A stretch of 64,000 nt of DNA from Meghimatium bilineatum (GCA_034231615.1 CM067306.1:32853363-32917362), one strand, 5' to 3'. Shown: positions 43,820 to 53,711, counted from the stretch's first letter. Numbers and translations: made by a program. The notes: generated by a model from the sequence alone, not told the origin.

Positions 43820-44061
43820 CTTCCTCTCATTGGTCTGCTTTTTCCTCATCCTGTCCTCCTCCAGCTTCTTCTCCTCCTCCACCTTGCCCTCCTCATACCC
43901 CTCAACAGTCAGACCCACGTTGCTGTGAGATTTCTTCTTGGTCACCCCAGCAGTTATTGATCCAAACAGATCACTTTCTGCATCATCATCCTCATCATCA
44001 GCAAACAGATCTGATTTCTTGACCGTCGATGTTGTCCCAGACTTTAAACTTTGGACATTTT
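43820..44061 (-). CDS. WASHC2: WASHC2 large LFa exon with charged helix
   Basis: A 242 bp exon. The acceptor is CATTTCTCTAG and the donor is AAG|GTGAGA. It enters in phase 1 and leaves in phase 0. It encodes ENVQSLKSGTTSTVKK, then SDLFADDEDDDAESDLFGSI, TAGVTKKKSHSNVGLTVEGY, EEGKVEEEKKLEEDRMRKKQ and TNERK. DLFADDEDDDAESDLFG is a textbook LFa motif (two L-F pairs, acidic spacer) expected to bind VPS35. The last third is a highly charged Glu/Lys/Arg stretch likely to be helical. This is the longest exon in the window. Confidence 0.92.
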
Positions 44062-44639
44062 CTAGAGAAATGTAAAACTATACACATTAGCGCATTCTAT
44101 TAAATTGATTTTCTACAATATTATTAGATTTTCTTTTACATTGTTTAATTATGCAGCATGTACATAAAAACATTCATGCTTCTACACACTGTGCCACCGT
44201 TTACCATTCTATCTATCTATATTACCTATCTATCTATCAATCAGCAAGAGGTAGGAAGAGATACAAGTGGGAGAGAAACATCATGAGATACATCAAGATA
44301 TGAACAAGTTAAAGCCTGACAAAGTGCACCACCAGGGCAAGAAATGGGATGTTGGAGGTCCGTTGCAGCCAACCCTTGTTACAAAGATGGCACTTGATGA
44401 TGATAAATATTGCTTCAGTGCTGAATACCGGGTATAGGACAGAAACCAGAACTCTCCAATTTGAGCAATGTAATGCTACTGTACGTAGTTTTTACATATA
44501 GTTTTTACATACTCTCTTTGATAATTGTTCTGTGAAGAGTTAATCTTGCTCTTTCTCTCCTTCTTTTGCCATCTGGTACCTATTGTACTGGTTGTAATGG
44601 CAATCTATTTTCTTTCACTCTAAGTATATGTTCCACCTG
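44062..44639. other. Intron with (ATCT)n
   Basis: (CTAT)n at 44205-44240. 44250-44400 resembles a LINE 3' end (GTACGTTGCAGCC-type words, TGGCACTTGATGATGATAAA) but is too decayed to assign. Confidence 0.4.
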
Positions 44640-44970
44640 TTGTCAGAACTGAAAAGGGAGCAAAGAATAGTGATACTTATTCTTTTTTTTTCAACAGCAT
44701 GAAAAAATATATCATGGTTGCCATAAACATCTTACTACCAGCAATGCATGTTGTAAGAGGCTAAATAAGGAGGTTCTTGGGGTGGAGTTAGCTGTCCTAT
44801 CCCATTGAGAGTCAAAGTGCCCCAGAAGTCATGCTGCAGCCCGATGTGTTAGGCCAATAGGTCTAGGTATTGCAGTTAAGCTGTAAATCATGACACAATG
44901 CATTCTGTTCTCCAGACTACATCCTGTTAATCTGCAGAAGTTTGAGAATGATTGCAGAAGAAGAGTACAT
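44640..44970 (+). mobile_element. SINE family A copy
   Basis: Native orientation: AAAAGGGAGCAAAGAATAGT, GCATGTTGTAAGAGGCTAAA, GGGGTGGAGTTAGCTGTCCT, CATGACACAATGCATTCTGT, CTCCAGACTACATCCTGTTA, GTTTGAGAATGATTGCAGAA, GAAGAG. An insertion of ~70 bp (44670-44745) lies near the head. Confidence 0.8.
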
Positions 44971-45049
44971 ATCCAATATATCCTACCTTCCCCATATTCT
45001 ATTTATATCAAGCATCTTCCCAATGGTAATTTATCTCTGTGAAACATCG

Positions 45050-45190
45050 ACTCAATGCCGAATTGAGTGTCGGACCATTGGCATAAATAAAACGGATACA
45101 CGACACATTTCTGTCCTCTGGACTACACCCTGTTAGAAATCTTGTTATCCTGCTATAAGAGAGATCAGGTGGGAGATTGAAAATGAACAC
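45050..45190 (+). mobile_element. SINE family B copy, 5' eroded
   Basis: TGTCGGACCATTGGCATAAA, AAACGGATACACGACACATT, CTCTGGACTACACCCTGTTA, TAAGAGAGATCAGGTGGGAG, GAAAATGAACACACAAAAA. The tail has drifted from GAA to A-rich. Confidence 0.7.
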
Positions 45191-45229
45191 ACAAAAATAA
45201 TTAATAAAGCAGCAACAACAAAATTGTTT

Positions 45230-45400
45230 CTTTTAAAGCTTCAAAAGGATTTGAGAACATTATAAACATCAAGAAAGATGGATCCAGACGTGTTAAGAAC
45301 ATCAAACAACGAAGAGGGCTGGCTCCTAAACAATATTATAAAAAGTAAACTGAGGTTCTTTGATCATATAAAGAGATATATTTGTGTGTATGTTTAGCCT
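45230..45400 (+). mobile_element. LINE tail fragment
   Basis: The plus strand reads NIIKSKLRFFDHIKRYICV, the (R)W/FFGHI region of LINE ORF2. Truncated on both sides. Confidence 0.5.
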
Positions 45401-45755
45401 TTAGGACCCGTGCGGCAACTTTATTCACCGACATATCCCATTCTCTGGTTAGCGAGCAGCGAGTATATTTTCCGCCGTAGACCGCAGTTGTTAGGTACAT
45501 TTCAATCAATTAAAAATCTCCAATATTTAATATTTTTTTCACCAGATTGATTAAATCTGGCATTTTATTCAATTTACTGCCTTTTCCAGCAGTTTCAGTG
45601 GCAACCATATGCCTAATGTCACGTAAATATCGATATTTCTGTAACATATTGATAATTTCAAATAAAAAGCATCGCCATGATGGTAAATTCTGTTTTATAG
45701 GCGTATATTTTATCGAATTTTCATTAAAATTATTATGGATAACATTGATGACAAT
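45401..45755. other. Intron, unrecognised
   Basis: 82-86-codon open stretches on both strands without motifs. Confidence 0.35.
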
Positions 45756-46145
45756 CATATCCCTGACATGGAGATTCTCTATGGCAGAATCACTCCCTGG
45801 ACATTGAGATCCTCAATGGCAAAATCACATCCCTGACTCTGAGGTCCTTGATGGCAAGAACACATCCATGATGCAGAGATTGTTGATGGCAGGGTCACTT
45901 CCCTGAAACTGAGGTCCTCGATGGCAGGATCACATCCCTGACATGGAAGTCCTTGTTGGCAGGATCACATCCCTGGCACAAAGATGGTAGGATCATATCC
46001 CTGAGTCAGAGATTCTTGATGGCAGGATCACATCCCTGAGTCAGAGATTCTTGATGGCAGGATCACATCCCTGATCGGAGGTCCTCGATGGCAGGATCAA
46101 ATTCCTGAATCAAAGTTCCTTGATGGCAGGATAACATCCCTGATA
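45756..46145. repeat. ~36-bp minisatellite
   Basis: About eleven copies of GAGGTCCTCGATGGCAGGAT plus CACATCCCTGA. Confidence 0.9.
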
Positions 46146-46347
46146 AATATAAAATAGAAAACATCTATGCCTTGTTGATCAGGTCTCAATATCATTGTGC
46201 TGGTCACATCGACTGCATGCCATAAGAGTGTCTTCCAAAGAGTTTGTTCTATGGTGAACTATGTGCAGGTATGAGTTAAAGTAGAATCTAGAGAAAATGT
46301 TTGAAGGACTATTTGAAAATCTCTCACGCACTGTAATATTGACAGAA

Positions 46348-46640
46348 GTAAATACAAAGTTAAAAGTTACTGAATATAGCCAAACTATCAATATAAATAA
46401 ATCAGAAATAACAATAAAACAAAGAACAAAGACAATTTTCAACGAGTCGGTTCTATTGGGACCTTTGTCAAGAAACAAAAACCAATTAAGACAACACAAC
46501 TATAAAAATACAATCAATATTGACAAATCGAATGATATATTGAAACTTGTCTTTGTTCTTTGTTTCATTGTTATTTCTGATTAATTTATATTGAAGGTTA
46601 GGCTATATTCAGTAACCTTTATAATTAACTTCGTATTTAC
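46348..46640. repeat. Large inverted repeat (hairpin), ~86-92 bp arms
   Basis: 46348-46433 (GTAAATACAAAGTTAAAAGT ... AAACAAAGAACAAAGAC) is the reverse complement, about 90% matched, of 46549-46640. The loop is ~115 bp. Either strand's RNA would fold stably. No target duplication was identified; it could be a foldback MITE or a local inverted duplication. Confidence 0.88.
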
Positions 46641-46799
46641 CTCTTATTTGTCTGGTTACTGCAGCACTTTCAATTTTGTCAGACATCCTCCAATATTTTG
46701 GTTATTTGTAATATTGACATAAAAATTTGTAAATTACAGCTCTTAACCACCCAGCCTAGCGTGACCAGATTAGAGCAGGTAATAAATGCTTTAAACAGA

Positions 46800-47535
46800 A
46801 TATAACACAGCAAGTCATCTTCTTCTCAATCACAGTTTAACATCTCTACACAGCAATTCCAGTTTTCTGAATGCTGCTGTATTTGAAATTTCCTCATTGC
46901 TCCCATACATCTTTCTGTGGATATCTGTCTTTGTGGGCCAGTGATTCTTCCTTAGCTGATTTAATGTAATGCAGTCTTGCAGAACATGTTCTGCTGTCTG
47001 TGTTGCATGCCCACATGGACACAGAGTTAATGGAACCAGTCTTAGTCTATTTACATGGCTGTTTAGTCTGTTGTGTCCTGTCCTGATGTGGAAGATGATA
47101 ACTTGCTCAGCTTTGTCAAGATAGTTGTCTTTTGGGTGGTTGACTTTCCTAATAGCTTTGATGGAGGTCCTCTTTTCCTGGTAGGTGATTTCTTGGTATT
47201 TTTGTTCTTGTATTACTTCATTTTTTGCCAGCTTATCTGCTTCTTCATCTCCTGGTATTCCACAGTGGGATGGTATACACTGTAGTACTACCCTTCTTTG
47301 GATGCTCACTTCTTGTACAGCTTCCTTCAGGTCTGGCAGTTTATCACTGTCAAGGGCTTGTAGGACAGACATTGCATCAATAAGAAACACCACATTTTGA
47401 CATTGGCGTGTTGTGTTTTTAATTATTTTTGCAACAATGCTTAGGGCCTGTACTTCTACAGAGTACTTGGAGCAGATGACTCCGGTTGATGAGCATATGG
47501 ATTCATGTTTTTTTTCTGGATATTTTATGTGCACT
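46800..47535 (-). mobile_element. LINE RNase H domain and 3' end
   Basis: An open frame of 234 codons, 47534-46830: VVHIKYPEKKHESICSS, then CSKYSVEVQAL (catalytic Glu), FLIDAMSVLQALDSDKL (Asp), CIPSHCGIPGDEEADKLAKN (His/Asp), HIRTGHNRLNSHVNRL, LCPCGHATQTAEHVLQDC, ending LELLCRDVKL. It ends with GTGATTGAGAAGAAGATG, a short GAA tail. Upstream (higher coordinates) the RNase H start is replaced by a 44-bp tandem array grown from its own coding sequence. Truncated; the first catalytic Asp block is missing. Confidence 0.88.
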
Positions 47536-47915
47536 ACAGAACCTCAGTTGTTCATTGCTCTGGATATTTTATGTGCACTACAGCACCTCAGTTGTTCACT
47601 GCTCTGGATATTGTATGTACACTACAGCACCTCAGTTGTTCACTGCTCTGGATATTTTATGTACACTACAGCACCTCAGTTGTTCACTGCTCTGGATATT
47701 TTATGTACACTACAGCACCTCAGTTGTTCACTGCTCTGGATATTTTATGTACACTACAGCACCTCAGTTGTTCACTGCTCTGGATATTTTATGTGCACTA
47801 CAGCACCTCAGTTGTTCATTGCTCTGGATATTTTATGTACACTACAGCACCTCAGTTGTTCACTGCTCTGGATATTGTATGTACACTACAGCACCTCAGT
47901 TGTTCACTGCAACTG
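47505..47915. repeat. 44-bp array derived from LINE RNase H coding sequence
   Basis: Nine copies of CTCTGGATATTTTATGTACA plus CTACAGCACCTCAGTTGTTCACTG at exact 44-bp spacing (TGGAT at 47561, 47605 and so on). In minus sense a unit reads ...GGTGCTGTAGTGTACATAAA ATATCCAGAG, i.e. the G-A-V-V-x-I-K-Y-P-E stretch that begins the adjoining RNase H frame. 44 is not a multiple of 3, so frames rotate and three staggered open frames show the same peptide every 132 bp. Confidence 0.93.
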
Positions 47916-48133
47916 ACTCATTGAAAGAGACAAAAATGAAAGAAGTCAAATTGTTTTTCCTCCCTACCTACTTTATTCCTGCTCACACTGCAACAGGTTT
48001 TTCAATATCAAGCTGACTTTCACTTGCGAGGCACAAACATCATTATCATCAATTATTAAAATCAATTCACTATTTTCATGATTTTATGAACAATCCTGGT
48101 AAAAAAATAATGAAGATGGAGAGATGATATTAC

Positions 48134-48229
48134 CTTTCTTAGATGGTCCAGATTTTTCTGTTGACTCACCAAATAAATCATCACCTTCTTCATGATTGTC
48201 AAACAATCCTGTTTTTGTGGCATCATTAA
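48134..48229 (-). CDS. WASHC2: WASHC2 LFa exon
   Basis: A 96 bp exon. The acceptor is TTTGTTTTGTAG and the donor is AAAG|GTAATA; phase 1 at both ends. It encodes (V)NDATKTGLFDNHEEGDDLFG, then ESTEKSGPSKKG. GLFDNHEEGDDLFGE is a canonical LFa motif with a short acidic spacer. The minisatellite 48240-48480 starts 10 bp upstream of the exon, within the polypyrimidine/branch region. Confidence 0.92.
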
Positions 48230-48239
48230 CTACAAAACA

Positions 48240-48480
48240 AAGAAATCATTATGATAGGACGTATTATATACAACAGAAATAATTGTGATAGAAGATATGA
48301 TATATGACAGAAATCATTGTGATAGGAAGTATGAGATATGACAGAAATCATTGTGATAAGAGGTTTGAGATGTGACAAATCATTGTGATAGGAATTATAA
48401 TATATGACAGAAATCATTGTGATAGGAAGTATGATATATGACAGAAATCATTTTGATAAGAAATAAAAATACGACATGAG
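48240..48480. repeat. ~34-bp minisatellite next to an acceptor
   Basis: About seven copies of GATATATGACAGAAATCATT plus GTGATAGGAAGTAT. It lies immediately upstream (minus sense) of exon 48134-48229 and so occupies its branch-point region. Confidence 0.9.
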
Positions 48481-48779
48481 AAAGTGAAATTTATTGTAAT
48501 AAAAGGTGTAACATAAGACAAGGTATAAAATGAAACAAGGTATAACAGGAGACAAGGTTCCCTTAGGGAATCAAAACATAACTTTCAGTACCCGGAACTT
48601 AGCTAAAAGGTTGGTAAACAACCCCCTCCCCCTTTATGGTATTCTGCATATACATAAAAGGTCATCAAAAATCTACTGACAAAAGATTTGCAATGAAAAT
48701 GACAGTCTGAAAACCCAATCTTTTTTTTTTAAACACCCTTTCCTACTGATAACGTATCTACTTCCCTGCATGGGGCAGA
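48481..48779. repeat. Dispersed G-run family copy, reverse
   Basis: 48550-48740 in reverse resembles the 5690/17126/23080 family (CATAACTTTCAGTACCCGGA, ACTTAGCTAAAAGGTTGGTA, CCCCCTCCCCC). Confidence 0.5.
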
Positions 48780-49095
48780 CAAGTTTATTGTGATAAAAGA
48801 TATAACATGGGACAGAGAAGTTCATTGTAATAAAAGATATAACAGGGACAGAGAAGTTCAATGTGATAGAAGGTATAACATGGGACAGAGAAGACAATGT
48901 GATAAAAGGCATAACATGGGACAGAGAAGACAATGTGATAGAAGGTATAACATGAGACAGCGAAGACAATGTGATAGAAGATATAACATGGGACAGAGAT
49001 GTTCATTGTAATAAAAGATGTAACATGGGACAGAGAAGACAATGTGATAGAAGGTATAACATGGGACAGAGAAGACAATGTGATAGAAGATATTA
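48780..49095. repeat. ~39-bp minisatellite
   Basis: About eight copies of GACAATGTGATAGAAGGTAT plus AACATGGGACAGAGAA. Related in wording to the 34-bp array at 48240 (GTGATAGAA), so both may descend from one unit. Confidence 0.9.
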
Positions 49096-49099
49096 TAAC

Positions 49100-49830
49100 C
49101 AAAATGTGATCCATAACCATCATGGTCGTAGGGGTGCCACACTGGATGGATTATCAGTACAAAAAAGCCTTCCAAACAACTCTATCCTCAGCCATTTGGT
49201 GGAGTGTAGAATAATCACATCCAGACCATTTATTGGTGTTATCAATCCAGGATTTTCTCTGCCCTCCTCTCCTCCTTCTACCCTTGACTGTTCCTTGCAA
49301 ATAATTTTAGAAAGTAAGTCCATGTCTCATTACATGTCCAAACCAAACAAGTTTACACCGTTTCACCAAATGTGGTTCTTGATAACCTGCAAGTTTGTTA
49401 TTTGCTGCCAGACACATATATTTGTCTTGTATTCTACATAGCTAACTCTTAACAAACATCTGAAGCACTTGTTTTCAAAAGCCTGAATTCTTATTTCTGT
49501 GTCTGCATTGAGTGTTGAACTTTCACATCTGTATAAAAGTATACTTAGCACTAGCGATCTGAATAGATTAGATTTACTGTAATACTGATCTTATTTTTCC
49601 AAATCATATTCAACCTTGCCATGGCAGCCATCACCATCTGGAATCTTAGCTGAATCTAATTTCTGAAGTTGCCATCATCACATATTTGCGGCTCGAGATA
49701 TGTGAAGGTGGTAACTTCTTCAAGGTTGTGACCATTTAACCAGATATTTGTAGGATCTTGCTTGGTTTCACTAGTCACCAATATCTTGCTTTTATCAATG
49801 CTAATTTCCATGTCATATTTTATATTTTAA
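49100..49830 (-). mobile_element. LINE reverse transcriptase C-terminal remnant
   Basis: Minus strand: MEISIDKSKILVTSETKQDP (~49812-49753), LNGHNLEEVTTFTYLEPQIC, SILLYRCESSTLNADTEIRI (49540 region), QAFENKCFRCLLRVSYVEYK, then after frame shifts KEQSRVEGGEEGRENPGLIT and VAPLRP at the 3' end. Standard thumb/C-terminal order. RT catalytic core absent. Same family as 2735-3100 and 29296-29560. Confidence 0.82.
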
Positions 49831-49953
49831 TTGAGAAAGTACAACATGTGACAGAGATGTCAATGTGATAGAAGGTATGCCATGACACAGAAATAATTAT
49901 CACAAAAACTACTTGTCATAACTAGTAATATATATTTAAATCTAAAATCTCAC

Positions 49954-50025
49954 CTGCACCAAATACAGACACAGCACCCTTTGGTAAGATCTTGCCACTT
50001 TTGGTCCTGGGTCGAGTGTCTACCA
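49954..50025 (-). CDS. WASHC2: WASHC2 exon, GAVSVFGA block
   Basis: A 72 bp exon. The acceptor is AAAATCTCACAG and the donor is CAG|GTGAGA; phase 1 at both ends. It encodes (V)VDTRPRTKSGKILPKGAVSV, then FGAG. Vertebrate FAM21 has a matching G-K-x-I-P-x-G-A-V-S-V-F segment in the same relative place (after the GGLFSGxKG(L/I)FDDD block), making this one of the most diagnostic exons. A related block is in exon 42905-42997. Confidence 0.9.
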
Positions 50026-50104
50026 CTGTGAGATTTTTAGATCACAAGACAACGATATTCTGAGCAAGGTCACAGACATATATCTCAATATGCAACTTAC
50101 ATGT

Positions 50105-50480
50105 TCTCATCCTTACTTACTCTGTATGCAAACCTCTTCACTATCGTAATCACCATCATGATCACTGCCACCGCCACCACCAACATATTCTTCATCATCA
50201 TCATCATCATCATCATCATTATCATTACAATTACCATCATTACCTTCATTATCATCACCACAACCATCAGCATAATCATCACCATCATTATAATCACCAC
50301 CATCACATCACAATCCTCATTATCGTCATCCACATCACTATTATCATTACAGTCATTACCATGACCACCATCATCATTATCCATCACATGCACCATCATT
50401 ATATAATCACCATCATCATTGCCACCACCATCATAATCTTCATCATTACTATCCCCATCATTATCATTACAACTATCATC
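50105..50480. repeat. (ATC)n / (ATT)n degenerate microsatellite
   Basis: CATCATCATTATCATTACC-type sequence for ~350 bp. Asp/Met/Val-rich open frames here are not genes despite resembling acidic WASHC2 tails: no LF pairs and no splice phase fit. Confidence 0.92.
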
Positions 50481-50639
50481 ATGACCATTATCATCCAGCA
50501 GTATTATGAACACACACAAAAAACTGTTAACACTGCATTTCCCCCATTAGTGAGTTGAAGGGAGGTTTCGAGTGGCTTGTGTGATAGAGACAACATGCCT
50601 TTGCTGTCGCTACATTATGTTCAGGGTGAGTTTTTACTC

Positions 50640-50745
50640 TACACTGTGACAGAAAAAACCCAGTCCTTGCGGGGAATTGAAATCTTGACCTCACAGGTGT
50701 GAGACCAAAGCTCTAACTTCTCGGCCATGTGCCACACAGCAATCT
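50640..50745 (-). mobile_element. tRNA-derived SINE head
   Basis: The minus strand reads CACATGGCCGAGAAGTTAGAGC (A box TGGCCGAGAAG) and AAGATTTCAATTCCCCGC (B box), about 30 bp apart. tRNA(Leu/Ser)-like with GTTAGAGCTTTGGTC. The body is short. Confidence 0.6.
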
Positions 50746-50949
50746 ATCACCTGCAACATCATCAGTATCTTAATCGTAATCATCCATAACCATCATCATA
50801 ATAAACATCTATCATCTTCATCATGACTGGTTGGACAGACTGACCAATATACCACACATTTTAGAATCAACCAAGGGAGCTAAATAAACAGTAGGCGTTT
50901 TGAAAGGTGGAAGTATGTTTTCAACCTCAGAAGCTTTTAGAAGATACCA

Positions 50950-51190
50950 TCTTTTTTTCTTCTTTGCTCTCAAACTCTTGCAGATTAGCAGGATGTATTT
51001 TAGAAAAAGAATGTGTTGTGTCATGGTTTACAACTTCACTGCAATATCTTAACACTTAGGTTGAACACATCTGATTTCAGCATGGTCTCCAAGTTATTTT
51101 AACCTATGAAATAGGACATTATCCCAATACCTCCTTAGTCACCTCTTATGACATGTATAGCCAGCCACAGTATTGTCTGCTATTTGGTCC
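50950..51190 (-). mobile_element. SINE family A copy
   Basis: Reverse orientation: TTTTTTTCTTCTTTGCTCTC, AACTCTTGCAGATTAGCAGG, AGAATGTGTTGTGTCATGGT, CACATCTGATTTCAGCATGG, CTTATGACATGTATAGCC. Confidence 0.78.
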
Positions 51191-51819
51191 CAAAAGGAGG
51201 CATTCCAGTGCAGTAGTATCACAGGATCATAACATCATGCCAGGAACAAAGCTTATACTTCTGGGCTGACTATTTCATTATTCTTGTCAGATTTTCCTTT
51301 GGAAAATCTTTTTCACATATGTGGTCCACACCTAGCACTCAGCTCTCACTTGTGTCTTCCAGCAGTTGTCAGCAATTTGCAGCGGCCACACCTCAGTAAG
51401 TGCTGACAGGGCTGTATTTGTAAGGGCTGTATTTGTAAGTCAAAGGGCTCGGTAAGGGCTGTATTTAAGGGCTCGGTAAGGGCTGTATTTGTAAGTCAAA
51501 CCAGGGGAGGTTAACCGAGGGGTTCTGGCCTGGAGGTAAACACGGGGTATGCCTGCCAAAGCATGAAAAGACTGGATACGGAGGACAGTGCAGATGAAAC
51601 ATCTGATGTTCAATGGGCTGGAAGGCACTTGCCATTGTTGTGGAATGAAATGGGCTTTGTGAGACACGTAGAACACTCTGGTCATCCACTGCATTCTGGT
51701 ACATGTTCAGTCATCTTGTCTAGATTTATCCTGCCACTGGAACACTGTTGGATCAGGAAGAGAGAGTGTGGTCGATAAATTGCGCAACTCCTCCAAACTT
51801 TAAACAAAATTCAGTGCTG
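51191..51819. other. Intron with a short tandem block
   Basis: 51410-51500 has about four copies of GTAAGGGCTGTATTTGTAAG. The rest is unrecognised; short open stretches lack motifs. Confidence 0.45.
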
Positions 51820-52280
51820 GTCATTACTCAACTATCATCATCCACCATTGTCAACTTACACAAGTCCTGTGGTGATGGGGAAGTGGCAAACCAGAAAGTA
51901 TGGTTGGCTCCCGCAAGGCAGGAGGATAGAAGAAGCATTTTTAAACACTCTTAATACATCATTGACTCACTTTAAATTAAACACAAATTCATGGGAGAAT
52001 CTTGCACAAGACAGATTCGACTGGAATCAAGGGTGATGCAGCTGCTGCAGAGAACATCAGACATCAAGCTGCGCAATAAAAATGTGCTAGAAGAAAAGCA
52101 ATAGCTGTTCATTGTCCTACAGACTCCTCCCACACATGCCCAGTGTGGTCTGCAATACCAAGCACATATAAGACTTATTAGTCACAGTCGGGCACACCGT
52201 AGACATCATCATTTTCATAATCATCCCAGTTGAGCTGAATGGTTATCGTCGACTTTGATGGACGAACAACTGTAGCATAC
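51820..52280 (+). mobile_element. LINE 3' end with zinc-finger-like terminus
   Basis: Plus strand: LNTSLTHFKLNTNSWENLAQ then DRFDWNQG (51945-52036), frame breaks, then IRLISHSRAHRRHHHFHN (52170-52225), the H-x3-H end of the LINE C2H2 block, and the 3' UTR GTCGACTTTGATGGACGAAC. A dead 5'-truncated copy ending ~125 bp from exon 52406-52526. Confidence 0.78.
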
Positions 52281-52405
52281 TGGTTTGTCTGGTAGCCACT
52301 GGAAAGACACCAGATTTTTCACAAGTGAATGCCTCAAATAAAACCGAAGCTAAACATTGTGACTTGGAATTTACCACACAGACCTATGACATTATATCGG
52401 ATTAC

Positions 52406-52526
52406 CTTTATTCTTATCGTCTGTGATCTCATCTTCCTTATCTTCAAAAACGGCCTCCTCTTTCTGACCAGATTTCTTCCTATGTGTTTTAGCTGATGGT
52501 TGATCTACATCACCAAACAAGTCTCC
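52406..52526 (-). CDS. WASHC2: WASHC2 exon starting GDLFGD
   Basis: A 121 bp exon. The acceptor is ATTATTTGTTTCAG before GGA GAC TTG TTT and the donor is AAAG|GTAATC. It enters in phase 0 and leaves in phase 1. It encodes GDLFGDVDQPSAKTHRKKSG, then QKEEAVFEDKEDEITDDKNK. DLFGD is an LF anchor; VFEDKEDE resembles a degenerate partner. Oddity: the acceptor plus the first 13 exon bases are repeated four more times upstream at 69-76 bp spacing (52527-52870). Those upstream copies shift frame (+1) if used. Confidence 0.9.
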
Positions 52527-52870
52527 CTGAAACAAATAATATTGTCTTACATGGGAATATAAGATTGAGATCTCCACTACACATACACACAAACAAGTCT
52601 CCCTGAAACAAATAATGTCATACATGGAAATATAAGAGTGACATCCCACCTCTACACATACACACAAACAAGTCTCCCTGAAACAAATAATGTCATACAT
52701 GGAAATATAAGAGTGACATCCCACCTCTACATATACACACAAACAAGTCTCCCTGAAACAAATAATATTGTCTTACATGGGAATATAAGAGCAACATTCT
52801 CCCTCACACAAACAAGTCTCCCTGAACCAAATAATATTGTCTTACATGTTGATCTAAGAGTGAGATCTCC
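52527..52870 (-). repeat. WASHC2: ~75-bp array duplicating the exon's 3' splice site
   Basis: Exon-boundary words (AACAAGTCTCC|CTGAAACAAATAAT on the plus strand) occur at 52526 (true exon) and at 52602, 52677, 52752 and 52821. On the minus strand each reads ATTATTTGTTTCAG|GGAGACTTGTTTG, with CAG conserved in all five; the farthest has GGTTCAG. Each copy is followed by GTGTGTATGTGTAG, which offers a GT donor after GGA GAC TTG TTT. The amplified unit thus spans intron and the first 13 nt of exon. Confidence 0.93.
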
Positions 52871-52924
52871 CACACTCCCACAGAAACAAACATACAGAAT
52901 TATTTGCATTCTATCAGTCTTGGA

Positions 52925-53180
52925 CAGGGATGACGCATAGACTCCACAAAATTAAAGCGAGAGTCATCCACCGTCAATGGAGGGGAGTTATTGACACAAT
53001 CTATAACCAGAAAGATCACCTTTTTATCTGTGCCAGGACCTGAGGGTGTTAAAGTTAATGATTGAGCTGATACACTGGAAAGCATGACCATAGTGTCAAT
53101 CAATCAATTGATCTGACATAGTTAATGCATTATGGAACCTCATCTACTCACAAAATTCTCACAAGTGTGAATCATGATCG
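52925..53180 (+). pseudogene. LINE RNase H fragment
   Basis: 53030-53160 on the plus strand matches the reverse complement of 11470-11600: AACTATGTCAGATCAAT and GGTCATGCT-CAGTGTATCAGCT. Reading gives a degenerate KVND-stop-ADTLESMTIV in place of EGNEQADTL. Short and dead. Confidence 0.55.
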
Positions 53181-53711
53181 CTTTCAAGACTGTAGGAGAT
53201 TGATATAAATTACGGAACAGCCCATAAAGAGGAATATAATAGACATACAAAGAGACTATTCAGCATTAAACTGGAGTTGTCGGTCGCTAGACTTTGATAT
53301 ATTTATTGAGGCAGGTACCGGAGCACATATGGACTTGTTTGGTGTGCATTATAACCTGCAGTCATAACTCATAACTTCTATATACATAGACAGCACAAGT
53401 CACAGAAAGGGGTGGATGTTACTATAAATTGTCAGGATTTCCTCTTTGAATCAATTCTCAAAGAAAACAAATAACATCTCTAGGATAGTTTGAGCACTGA
53501 TCTCATGAAGCGTAACTTATCTTGGGATAAAACAACGTTTCCCATGATTTTCATTGATTGACAGCACGGATTATACGTAAAACGACAAATGATTAGTCGC
53601 AGTGAGATCAGCATACAGGACTACTCTGGAGAAAAACTTAGCAAACACTGCACGGGGAAATATTGACTATTTGTAACAACCAACGCTATTTGTGATATCT
53701 GCTTTTCCATT
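53181..53711. other. Intron, unrecognised
   Basis: No repeats, element ends or exon-like signals. Confidence 0.35.

Noticed and set aside
43407-44022. Plus-strand frames overlapping exon 43820-44061
   Set aside because: Shadow of the WASHC2 exon and neighbouring minisatellite; the minus strand has the LFa motif, splice sites and phase fit.
47413-48016. Three overlapping frames with the peptide LLWIFYVHYSTSVVHCSGYF
   Set aside because: 44-bp tandem array seen in three phases; the true coding origin is the opposite-strand LINE RNase H.
50097-50519. 140-codon Asp/Met/Val-rich frame on the WASHC2 strand next to exon 49954
   Set aside because: It resembles an acidic tail but is an (ATC)n microsatellite: no LF pairs, no acceptor/donor in phase, and neighbouring exons already join in phase 1 without it.
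52392-52742. Upstream extension of exon 52406-52526 as a longer Cys/Val-rich coding region
   Set aside because: The open frame crosses a repeat array containing polypyrimidine/CAG acceptor copies; family alignment and phase (0 from the previous exon) support a start at GGA GAC TTG.
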